This document shows positions 1-5,591 of a stretch of DNA of 9,192 nt, one piece after another. The notes beneath the pieces were generated by a model, which made no database searches, had not been told where the DNA came from, and saw only the letters and a list, made by a program, of their open reading frames with translations. Made by a program: the position numbers and the translations under genes. Within the stretch, counting starts at the first letter, position 1, and each line of letters opens with the position of its first letter. Source of the stretch: Chloroflexia bacterium (lineage in GTDB: Bacteria > Chloroflexota > Chloroflexia > QHBQ01 > JADMIH01); the NCBI GenBank assembly GCA_025927935.1, contig JAICKM010000230.1, positions 1 through 9,192 of the forward strand. The letters run 5' to 3'.

Positions 1-24
1 GCGGTGACTCTCTTTTTTGCTTTT

Positions 25-46
25 TAGTTCAATGGAGGTTGAACTA
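25..46 (+). promoter_or_regulatory. Inverted repeat around the arsD ribosome-binding site (possible ArsR operator)
   Basis: A perfect 8-bp inverted repeat, TAGTTCAA (25-32) and TTGAACTA (39-46), flanks the 6-base loop TGGAGG. That loop contains the arsD Shine-Dalgarno GGAGG (34-38). The core TTCAA-N6-TTGAA resembles the A/T-rich dyads bound by ArsR/SmtB-family repressors (for example the CadC-type TTCAA...TTGAA). Alternatively it is an mRNA hairpin that presents or hides the ribosome-binding site. A pyrimidine-rich tract (10-25) lies before it. It could be the T-tail of a terminator whose hairpin is off the window, or the end of an upstream reading frame, since a frame from base 1 stops at TAG 25-27. 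The symmetry is seen directly; the role is inferred. Confidence 0.5.
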
Positions 47-48
47 GC

Positions 49-405
49 ATGAATGCAATTGATGTCACCTCAGACACAGCCGCCACCACACCGGCGATCC
101 AGATTGAGTTGTTCGATCCGCCGCTATGCTGCCCGAGCGGGCTGTGTGGCCCCACGCTCGACCAGACCTTGCTCGATGTGAATGAGATGGTGCTGACCCT
201 CAAAGCCGAGGGCATCGACGTGGACCGCTACCAGATGGCTAGCCACCCCCACATTTTCCTCAAACACCCGGAGGTGATGCGCCTGGTGCGTGAACGCGGG
301 ATGGCCGCGTTCCCCGTCACGGTTGTCGCCGGGCGGGTGATCAAGATCGGCGCGTACCCGACCCGCCGGGAGCTTGACGAAGCCCTCAGGGGGACGGCGA
401 TATGA
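49..405 (+). CDS. arsD: ArsD, arsenical metallochaperone (weak co-repressor)
   Basis: ArsD binds As(III) or Sb(III) in the cytosol and passes it to the ArsA ATPase of the efflux pump. The 118-residue protein carries the ArsD signature near its N-terminus: a vicinal pair C27-C28 followed by C33, within PPLCCPSGLCGP. These match Cys12, Cys13 and Cys18 of the plasmid R773 protein. A thioredoxin-like fold is indicated by the FPVTVV segment, with a probable cis-proline at P89, followed by a helix rich in charged residues. The extra vicinal pairs near the C-terminus of R773 ArsD are absent, but they are dispensable for chaperone activity. The N-terminus has about 15 residues before the usual family start. 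The ATG at 49 follows GGAGG (34-38) at 10 bases. The stop overlaps the arsA start (ATGA, 402-405), so the two are probably translationally coupled. Confidence 0.93.
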   Translation: MNAIDVTSDTAATTPAIQIELFDPPLCCPSGLCGPTLDQTLLDVNEMVLTLKAEGIDVDRYQMASHPHIFLKHPEVMRLVRERGMAAFPVTVVAGRVIKIGAYPTRRELDEALRGTAI

Positions 406-2735
406 ACACCAACTTTCTCTTCTTCTCCGGTAAGGGCGGCGTCGGCAAGACCTCCATGGCCTGCGCGACAGCCGTGCGCCTGGCCGACGAGGGGCGCCCC
501 ACCCTGATCGTGACCACCGACCCCGCCTCCAACCTGGCCGACGTGTTCGAGCAGCCCATCGGCCATGCGATCACGCCCATCGTCGGCGTACCCAATCTGT
601 GGGCGATGGAGATCGATCCGGACCAGGCCACGCAGGAGTACATCGACCAGGCGATGGCGCCCATCCGCGATGCCTTCCCGCCACAGATTGTGCAGGTGAT
701 GGAAGAGCAGATGTCCGGGCCATGCACAGCGGAGGTCGCCGCGTTCGACCGGTTCGTCGACTTCCTGGATCTGCCGCCCGCCACGCGGGACGCGCCCGCC
801 CGCTTCGATACAGTGATCTTTGACACCGCGCCCACCGGGCACACGATCCGCCTGCTGGAACTGCCCGCAGAGTGGAGCCGCTCTATCGACATGGCGGCGG
901 CGGGGAGCGGGCAGACCTGCCTCGGTCCGGCGGCGGCCATCCGGGACGCCAAGCACAAGTACGATCGCGCCCTGGCAACGATGCGCGACTCCGGGCAGAC
1001 CACCTTCATCTTTGTCCTGCAACCGGAGGAGATCTCGATCAAGGAGACGACGCGGGCGATCGCCGAACTGGGCAAGCTCGGCATCGGAACCCAGCGGGTG
1101 CTGGTGAACGGGCTGATTCCGCCCGATGAAACGGACCCGCTCTTTGTCGAGCGCCGGGCCATGCAGCAGCACTACCTGGCGCAGATCGCGCGCGCGTTCA
1201 TGCTGCCCCGGCAGCATATGTACCTGCTTGCCGAGGAGATCGTGGGCGTGGCGCGGCTCCGTGAGGTGGCGGCGGCGCTGCTGGATGGGCAGCGCTTGGC
1301 GCCGCCCTCTGCCGCACGGGAGCTAGTCGATGGGGCCACGCCGGGGTTCGCACGGGCCGAAATACTCTCCCGCATTCTCCCGACCCACGGCACCCGCGCC
1401 CTGTTCTTCACCGGCAAGGGCGGCGTGGGCAAGACGGCCGTGTCCTGCATCACCGCCGTGTGGCTGGCCCGGCAGGGCTACAAGACGCTATTGCTCACTA
1501 CCGACCCGGCGGCGCATGTGGGCGATGTGCTTGGCGTACCGGTGACCGACTGGCCCGCCCCGGTGCCAGGGGTGCCCGGTCTGTGGGCCACCAAGATCGA
1601 CCCGAAGGCCGCAGGCGCGGCGTACAAAACCCGCATCCTGGACGACGCCCGCCGGCGGGGCCGCCCGGCGGCGAGCATCCAGGTGATGGCCGAGGAACTG
1701 GACTCCCCCTGTACGGAGGAGATGGCCGCTTTCGACAAGTTCATCGAATATGCCGCCCAGGACGAATGGCAGGTGACCGTGTTCGATACGGCCCCCACCG
1801 GCCATACGCTGCGGCTGCTGGAACTGCCCGTCGATTGGAGCAAGCAGATCGACATCAAGATCTACGCCTCGGTGAACAGTACGGCTGCCGACGATATCGC
1901 CAAGGCGCGTTTCAGCCGGGTGATCGAGCGCCTGCGGGATCCGGCGCAGAGCACGTTCGCCTATGTCATGTATCCGGAGTCGACGCCCATCATCGAGGCG
2001 TATCGTGCTGCCGAGGAGCTGCGCACTGTCGGCATCGCCCCGGCGCTGGCGGTGGCTAATCAGGTGCTTCCTGCCGCCGCTTGCACGACGCCGTTCAGCC
2101 GGGCGCGCCGGGCGATGCAGCAGAAGTATCTGGCTGAGATCGGCGAACGCTTCTCTGTGCCGGTGCTGCGAATACCTCTGCTGCCCTACGAGATAAAGGG
2201 GCTGGATCTGCTGGCGCAGCTTGGCGAAACGCTGTACGGTGCGCTCGGGTCGCACCGCGTGGATGCGCTGGTGGGCGCGGCCCCAATCGGGAGGTGCCGC
2301 ATGAAACGGAAAGTGCTGTTCCTATGCACCGGTAATTCGGCCCGCTCGCAGATGGCCGAAGCCATTGTCAACGCCCGTCTGGGCGCCGAGTGGGAGGCGG
2401 TGAGCGCGGGCACGCGGCCCACGGGCGCCGTGCATCCGGCGGCCATCCGCGCCTTGCAGGAGATCGGCATTGCCCATACCGGCCGCTCGAAGAGCATGGA
2501 CGAGTTCCGGGGGGTGCCGTTCGATCTGGTGGTCACCGTTTGCGACGATGCCGCCGAGAACTGCCCGGTGTGGTTGGGCCAGGGTCGGCGCGTCCACCTC
2601 GGCTTCCCCGATCCCGCCCAGGCCACCGGCACCGAGGATCAGGTGCTGGCGGCATTCCGCGCCGTGCGCAATAACATCGCCCGCCAGGTGCCCGTGCTGC
2701 TCGACGCACAGGGGGCTACCGAGGGGAGCGACTAG
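402..2735 (+). CDS. arsA: ArsA-ArsC fusion: arsenite efflux ATPase joined to thioredoxin-type arsenate reductase
   Basis: One uninterrupted 777-residue frame. Residues 1 to about 615 are a full two-half ArsA, the cytosolic ATPase that powers an As(III) permease. Half A1 has the P-loop GKGGVGKT at 10-17 and signature DTAPTGHT at 141-148; half A2 repeats these at 338-345 and 462-469. The three metal-site cysteines of R773 ArsA (113, 172, 422) correspond to C108, C173 and C437. After a short linker, residues 634-777 are a complete 144-residue ArsC of the LMW-phosphatase-like, thioredoxin-coupled class. It has the C-X5-R loop C642-R648, the redox cysteines C714 and C721 (CDDAAENCP) and the general acid D737 in FPDP. 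All residues needed by both enzymes are present. Start: ATG 402 behind AGGGGGA (388-394), overlapping arsD by 4 bases. A strong internal ribosome-binding site precedes the ArsC methionine, so separate ArsC may also be made. R773 ArsA is 583 residues and ArsC usually about 130-140, so the fusion adds two complete proteins. Domain identity is firm; benefit of the fusion is inference. Confidence 0.95.
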   Translation: MNTNFLFFSGKGGVGKTSMACATAVRLADEGRPTLIVTTDPASNLADVFEQPIGHAITPIVGVPNLWAMEIDPDQATQEYIDQAMAPIRDAFPPQIVQVMEEQMSGPCTAEVAAFDRFVDFLDLPPATRDAPARFDTVIFDTAPTGHTIRLLELPAEWSRSIDMAAAGSGQTCLGPAAAIRDAKHKYDRALATMRDSGQTTFIFVLQPEEISIKETTRAIAELGKLGIGTQRVLVNGLIPPDETDPLFVERRAMQQHYLAQIARAFMLPRQHMYLLAEEIVGVARLREVAAALLDGQRLAPPSAARELVDGATPGFARAEILSRILPTHGTRALFFTGKGGVGKTAVSCITAVWLARQGYKTLLLTTDPAAHVGDVLGVPVTDWPAPVPGVPGLWATKIDPKAAGAAYKTRILDDARRRGRPAASIQVMAEELDSPCTEEMAAFDKFIEYAAQDEWQVTVFDTAPTGHTLRLLELPVDWSKQIDIKIYASVNSTAADDIAKARFSRVIERLRDPAQSTFAYVMYPESTPIIEAYRAAEELRTVGIAPALAVANQVLPAAACTTPFSRARRAMQQKYLAEIGERFSVPVLRIPLLPYEIKGLDLLAQLGETLYGALGSHRVDALVGAAPIGRCRMKRKVLFLCTGNSARSQMAEAIVNARLGAEWEAVSAGTRPTGAVHPAAIRALQEIGIAHTGRSKSMDEFRGVPFDLVVTVCDDAAENCPVWLGQGRRVHLGFPDPAQATGTEDQVLAAFRAVRNNIARQVPVLLDAQGATEGSD
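2289..2303 (+). promoter_or_regulatory. Internal ribosome-binding site and start codon of the ArsC domain
   Basis: Within the fusion gene, GGGAGG (2289-2294) is followed six bases later by an in-frame ATG (2301-2303), which is exactly the expected first methionine of a free-standing ArsC (MKRKVLFLCTGNSARS). The spacing and the match to the anti-Shine-Dalgarno are as good as for any true start in this window. It is either a working internal start that yields extra ArsC, or a relic of separate arsA and arsC genes that fused when the arsA stop was lost. Which of these holds cannot be read from the sequence. Confidence 0.55.
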
Positions 2736-2737
2736 CA

Positions 2738-3046
2738 GTGGAAGCGGCCATTGTCGTGCAGATCGTGGGCACCCCGGTGGCCTGCGCGGCGGGGGTCAAG
2801 GACACCTGGCGCGAGGTGGCCGGGTGGACAGCGGGACAGCTTCGGATGCGGTTCGGCGACGCAGTGCGCGTCGAATACTATGATCTATTTGATCCGGACC
2901 GCCCCTCGCTACCGCCCGATGCTCAACTGCCGATGGTGACGGTCAACGGCGTGGTGTTGACCAGCGGGGGCAAGATCTCCGTGCCGGCCATCCGCAAGCG
3001 CCTGGAGGAGCTAATGCCGCCGGGCGGCGAGCGCGTCACACTGTAG
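2738..3046 (+). CDS. Small thioredoxin-fold-like protein, last gene of the ars operon
   Basis: A 102-residue protein starting at GTG 2738, two bases after the fusion gene's TAG and behind GAGGGGAG (2721-2728). It has a beta-alpha-beta start (AAIVVQIVGTPVAC), a charged and aromatic helix (KDTWREVAGW), a strand VRVEYYDLFDP, then LPMVTVNGVVL with a probable cis-proline at P65, and a C-terminal helix IRKRLEEL. This order resembles small thioredoxin-fold proteins of the YuzD/DUF1462 kind, and the LPMVTVNG segment parallels FPVTVVAG in ArsD. Only one cysteine, C16, is present where redox proteins have CxxC, so it is unlikely to act as a standard thioredoxin. Operon position suggests a role in As(III) handling or in the ArsC redox cycle. 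The fold is inferred by eye, and the function is not recognised. Confidence 0.75.
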   Translation: MEAAIVVQIVGTPVACAAGVKDTWREVAGWTAGQLRMRFGDAVRVEYYDLFDPDRPSLPPDAQLPMVTVNGVVLTSGGKISVPAIRKRLEELMPPGGERVTL

Positions 3047-3127
3047 CGCCACAAGCGCCTGTCGTCCGCCTTCGTACTCTTTGTCTGGTCGCTGCGTCGC
3101 CGTTGCGGGTTCGATAACGGGAGCACA

Positions 3128-3176
3128 GCACCCGCGCCGGGGCCGCGTCCTGCAGGTGGCGGCCCGGCGCGGGTGC
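3128..3176. terminator. Long GC hairpin between convergent genes (likely bidirectional terminator)
   Basis: Left arm 3128-3146 (GCACCCGCGCCGGGGCCGC) pairs with right arm 3159-3176. There are 18 pairs and one bulged G, closing a 12-base loop that itself holds the palindrome CCTGCAGG (3149-3156). It lies between the end of the ars operon (3046) and the end of the minus-strand propeller gene (3221), so it could stop transcription from both sides. No strong T-run follows on either strand, so it may act as a structural or Rho-assisted barrier and not as a classic intrinsic terminator. The rest of 3047-3220 shows no gene. Confidence 0.65.
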
Positions 3177-3220
3177 GTCTTAGCTGGTAATACGTGTGAG
3201 GCGGGCGAAACGGTGCAGGG

Positions 3221-4375
3221 TTAGCGATGCAGCCGCACCGGCGCCACCCGGCGGCGCAGCAGCGTCCCGGCGCCGATCAGCAGGGCGGCGGCCAGGAAGG
3301 GCAGGAGGGGGAGCGCGCCGGCGCCCGTGCCCGTGACCGGCATGCCGGGGATGGAGACGGTGGCCGCGGGCCGCCAGGCGGGCTGCGTGCCTTGCGGCGC
3401 GACGACCTGGGGCGTGCCCCCGGCGGACGGCACGACGGCCAGCCCGTCGCCCTGCTGGAACACCAGCCACTGGTCGTCGGGCGACCAGGCCGGGAAGTCG
3501 ACCTTGGTGCCGTGGCTGTCTACAACCAGGGTGGGCGCGGGTTTGGCGGCCAGCGGATCGATCACGTAGATGCCGTCGCGGTAGTCCTGCACGCCGGGGG
3601 TGGCGCAGTCGGCGTCGCCCAGGAAGGCCACGCGCGAACTATGGTGTGCCCACTGGGCGTCGGCGGCGTACTGCGCGTGCAGGCCGGGGTAGCAGTAGCC
3701 GTTGTCGAGCCGCTCCTGGAAATAGCCGCCGATGTCGTCGTCCGACGGCGCGGGGTTGGGCAGGGTGATAATGTGTACGTGGACGCCCAGCCCGCAGACC
3801 TCGGAGAGCGCCAGTTTGCTGTCGCTCAACGCGCTGAGCGCGGCGGGCGGGTAGCAGGTCATTTCGCCGCTGTCGTAGACCACCTGCTCCCTGCCGTCGG
3901 CGGCCAGGCGCACGATCAGATAGTGGCCGGAGAACGGGCCGTTGTCCGAGTTGGGGCCTTTCCACTCCACGAGCACGCGCACGAAATACAGCGTGCCGCT
4001 CGGCGCATAGGCGGGCAGGATGTCGGCGGCAGGGTCGGTGGTCACCCCGTCTACCTGCTGGGTGGGCAGGTCCAGGGTGTAGAGGTCGACGGCGCCCGTC
4101 TGATGGTAGGCGAAGGTCAGCCGGCGGCCGTCGGGCGACCAGGCGGGATCGTCGCTGTAGCCGCCCTTGGTCAGTTGCGTGCTCTGGTGCGTCGCCAGGT
4201 CGAGCAGCCAGATATCGCGGTTCTTGACATAAGCAATCTGACCCTGGACGGGCGCGGACAGCGGCGCCGCCCCGGCCATTGCGGGCAGCATGGCTGGCGC
4301 GGGCAGGAGCGCCAGCAGCGCGAACAGCGCCAAGCGGATCCGCCGGCTGCATGTGTGCAAGCGTGATGTGTTCAC
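3221..4375 (-). CDS. Secreted PD40/TolB-like beta-propeller protein with C-terminal sorting-type tail
   Basis: A 384-residue exported protein of unknown substrate. The N-terminus has basic residues (RRIR, 11-14) and a hydrophobic stretch (15-34) ending in AGA, fitting a signal peptide. The body contains WD40-like (PD40) repeats as in TolB-type propellers: DPAWSPDGRRLTF at 76-88, FPAWSPDDQWLVF at 294-306, a looser copy near 118-131 (ILPAYAPSGTLYFV) and QPAWRP at 331-336. Cysteines at 174, 194, 228 and 257 could form disulfides outside the cell. The C-terminus has MPVTG (345-349), a hydrophobic segment (about 354-373) and an Arg-rich end, the order of an LPXTG-type sortase signal or a simple C-terminal anchor. 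The start is GTG (complement of 4373-4375) behind AGGAGAG (complement of 4385-4391). It ends head-to-head with the ars operon and is divergent from the DUF1269 gene. Probably a surface-anchored sensor or scaffold; the ligand is unknown. Confidence 0.85.
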   Translation of the reverse strand: MNTSRLHTCSRRIRLALFALLALLPAPAMLPAMAGAAPLSAPVQGQIAYVKNRDIWLLDLATHQSTQLTKGGYSDDPAWSPDGRRLTFAYHQTGAVDLYTLDLPTQQVDGVTTDPAADILPAYAPSGTLYFVRVLVEWKGPNSDNGPFSGHYLIVRLAADGREQVVYDSGEMTCYPPAALSALSDSKLALSEVCGLGVHVHIITLPNPAPSDDDIGGYFQERLDNGYCYPGLHAQYAADAQWAHHSSRVAFLGDADCATPGVQDYRDGIYVIDPLAAKPAPTLVVDSHGTKVDFPAWSPDDQWLVFQQGDGLAVVPSAGGTPQVVAPQGTQPAWRPAATVSIPGMPVTGTGAGALPLLPFLAAALLIGAGTLLRRRVAPVRLHR

Positions 4376-4453
4376 GATCGGTTTCTCTCCTGATGGGCAG
4401 AATAGTCGTTGTCCGGCTTACTATACTGCGGCCCGGCCCACCGGGTTACGTCG

Positions 4454-4494
4454 CCCGGCGCGGGGCGGTGCGCGCCGGGGGTATAGCATATGCT
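4454..4494. promoter_or_regulatory. Hairpin and palindrome in the divergent promoter region
   Basis: The 221-base gap 4376-4596 separates two divergent genes and must hold both promoters. It contains a perfect 9-bp inverted repeat, CCCGGCGCG (4454-4462) and CGCGCCGGG (4471-4479), followed at once by the AT-centred palindrome AGCATATGCT (4485-4494). Candidate -10 elements are TATACT (4422-4427, plus), TATAGT (complement of 4420-4425, minus) and TATCAT (4564-4569, plus, about 30 bases before the DUF1269 start). None has a convincing -35 partner. The dyads could be operators for a regulator of one or both genes. Confidence 0.35.
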
Positions 4495-4596
4495 GTTGAT
4501 ACGGTGGCGCCGGTTGCCAACTGGCCTGGCCGGACCGCCGGTCTGCCGGTGCACCCGCGCCGGTATCATTGTGGGTGGGAAGAAAGGAGTACGGGC

Positions 4597-5073
4597 ATGA
4601 ACAATCTGGTCGTCATCACCTTCAACCGGGAGCATGAGGCTCGCGACGCCCGCAAAGCGGTGAGTAGCCTGGCGCGCCAGGGACTGATCCGGGTGGACGA
4701 TGCCGCCGTGATCATGAAAGACCCGGACGGCAAGGTCCATGTGGACAACGAACTGGAGAGCAGCACCAAAACCGGAGCGGTCGTCGGAGGGCTACTCGGC
4801 GCCGTGTTGTTCTTTCTGTTCCCGCTGGCGGGCATCGCGCTCGGCGCGCTCGGTGGCGCTCTCGTGGGCAAGAGCATCGAGCCGGGCGTCGATCAGGGCT
4901 TCGTCCGTGATGTGACCACAGGACTCAAACCGGGCGGGTCGGCTCTGTTCCTCATGTTTCACGGGGCGGATCAGGACGCCGCGCTGGCCGCCTTGCGCCC
5001 CTTCCAGGGCACGCTCTACCACACTACGCTTTCGCCGGAAGCCGAGGAATCGCTGCGCCATGCGCTGGAGTGA
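4597..5073 (+). CDS. DUF1269-family membrane protein
   Basis: A 158-residue protein of the DUF1269 family, whose members are small membrane proteins of unknown biochemical role, often near stress or envelope genes. The N-terminal part (NNLVVITFNREHEARDARKA) is a ferredoxin-like strand-helix start, followed by a DDAAVIMKDPDGKVHV strand pair. Residues 59-91 form a glycine-rich hydrophobic hairpin (GAVVGGLLGAVLFFLF, then GIALGALGGALVGK) that probably inserts in the membrane. The remainder (GLKPGGSALFLMFHG, then a helix) is soluble. The frame is open much further upstream, but ATG 4597 is preferred: it follows AAGGAG (4584-4589) at 7 bases and begins at the conserved family start, whereas the upstream extension is low-complexity and overlaps the divergent gene. 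It is not part of the ars operon. Family assignment is confident; function is unknown. Confidence 0.88.
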   Translation: MNNLVVITFNREHEARDARKAVSSLARQGLIRVDDAAVIMKDPDGKVHVDNELESSTKTGAVVGGLLGAVLFFLFPLAGIALGALGGALVGKSIEPGVDQGFVRDVTTGLKPGGSALFLMFHGADQDAALAALRPFQGTLYHTTLSPEAEESLRHALE

Positions 5074-5126
5074 GCGCGACGCGGCCCCTGCTCCGCGATG
5101 AACCGGGCCGCCCGCCCGCCATATAA

Positions 5127-5159
5127 AGCCCCGCCGGGCATGGACGCTGCGGCGGGGCT
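5127..5159 (-). terminator. Rho-independent terminator for the zinc-ribbon gene (probably two-way)
   Basis: A perfect 10-bp stem, AGCCCCGCCG (5127-5136) and CGGCGGGGCT (5150-5159), closes a 13-base loop. Read on the minus strand the stem ends in GGGGCT and runs straight into TTATATGG, a moderately T-rich tail expected of an intrinsic terminator. It lies just past the stop of the minus-strand gene at 5186. On the plus strand, where it would serve the DUF1269 gene ending at 5073, no T-run follows. A short outer pairing (CATAT with ATATG) extends the structure. Confidence 0.75.
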
Positions 5160-5185
5160 GGTAATATGCGGATGCCGGGGAGCGG

Positions 5186-5422
5186 TTAGGCGTGTTCGCC
5201 ACCGGGCTGCTCATCGGGGGCCGCCATGGCGCCGCATTCCGGGCACTGCCAGCGGCGCGGCCCATCCCATTGCACTTCGCCTTCGCAGCGCAGGCAATAG
5301 CGCCCGTCCAGCGGATACTGCTCAATGACCGTACCGTAGGCGAACGCGCCGTTCCGGGCTACGTCTTCTTTCCATTCGCGCCGCAGTTTCGCCACCTCCG
5401 CCGGATCCATGCCGACCCCCAT
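5186..5422 (-). CDS. Small zinc-ribbon protein
   Basis: A 78-residue protein with two CxxC knuckles, C43-L-R-C46 and C60-P-E-C63, separated by 13 residues (GEVQWDGPRRWQ region), the arrangement of a rubredoxin-like or zinc-ribbon metal site. The N-terminal third (PAEVAKLRREWKEDVARNG) is a probable charged helix, and the C-terminus is short and acidic. Such proteins bind one zinc and often contact nucleic acid or a protein partner; the role here is not recognised. The start is uncertain. ATG at 5422 (complement) lacks a Shine-Dalgarno, while the ATG four codons in (complement of 5408-5410) has GGGGG about 6 bases upstream and would give 74 residues. It lies downstream of doxX on the same strand with a palindromic repeat between, and ends at a good terminator. 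Confidence 0.68.
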   Translation of the reverse strand: MGVGMDPAEVAKLRREWKEDVARNGAFAYGTVIEQYPLDGRYCLRCEGEVQWDGPRRWQCPECGAMAAPDEQPGGEHA

Positions 5423-5426
5423 CCAC

Positions 5427-5591
5427 AGTTGCTAAATGTCATTAAGAGCGCAGCGAAGAATCTCGTCGCGTGCGGGCAACAGATGAGACTCTTCGCTGCG
5501 CTCAGAGTGACACAGAACTGAACGACGACTTAGTTGCTAAACGTCATTAAGAGCGCAGCGAAGAGTGACACAGAACTGAACGACGACTTAG
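5427..5591. repeat. Tandem pair of repeat units, the second with an internal deletion
   Basis: Unit 1 is 5427-5533 and unit 2 is 5532-5591. The first 33 bases (AGTTGCTAAAYGTC..., 5427-5459 and 5532-5564) differ at one base (T5437 versus C5542). The last 30 bases (AGAGTGACACAG..., 5504-5533 and 5562-5591) are identical. Unit 2 equals unit 1 minus 47 bases, and the deletion ends share the trinucleotide AGA (5457-5459 and 5504-5506), as expected of slippage or short-homology repair. The array fills the whole gap between the zinc-ribbon gene and doxX and ends at the doxX stop codon. Confidence 0.9.
5437..5512. repeat. REP/MITE-like palindromic element (GAGCGCAGCGAAGA family)
   Basis: Perfect 14-bp arms, GAGCGCAGCGAAGA (5446-5459) and TCTTCGCTGCGCTC (5490-5503), extend outward and inward as an imperfect stem of about 30 bp running from TGTCATT (5437) to GTGACA (5507-5512), with a loop near 5467-5481. 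The pattern TGTCAnnnnGAGCGCAGCGAAGAnTCTC is of a kind I recognise from dispersed intergenic repeats in Chloroflexota and some other phyla. No transposase is present, so it would be a non-autonomous or relic element. In RNA it would form a strong hairpin downstream of doxX. Confidence 0.75.

Noticed and set aside
228..1217. Long minus-strand frames opposite arsD and arsA, and similar ones opposite rpoB (6890-8842)
   Set aside because: They lie opposite strongly conserved coding regions, have Arg/His/Gly-rich composition, no family motif and no ribosome-binding site.
411..1440. Two near-identical P-loop segments suspected of being an assembly duplication
   Set aside because: ArsA proteins naturally have two homologous halves. 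The halves differ in sequence outside the motifs and each has its own expected metal-site cysteines.
3105..3120. GGGTTCGATAAC resembling a tRNA T-loop
   Set aside because: No acceptor, anticodon or D-stem can be folded around it.
4224..4229. Perfect TTGACA (-35) on the plus strand
   Set aside because: It lies inside the coding region of the minus-strand propeller gene and has no -10 at 16-18 bases.
3227..4366. A 379-codon open frame on the plus strand opposite the propeller gene
   Set aside because: It is antisense to a gene with a signal peptide, PD40 repeats and a ribosome-binding site. Its translation is low-complexity G/A/V/R/Q, typical of a GC-rich shadow frame.
4279..4596. N-terminal extension of the DUF1269 frame upstream of 4597
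   Set aside because: The stretch overlaps the divergent gene and its promoter region, has no family similarity, and a good ribosome-binding site precedes ATG 4597.
5427..5591. Possible CRISPR array
   Set aside because: There are only two units, adjoining directly and without unique spacers. The length difference is a simple internal deletion, and no cas gene is present.
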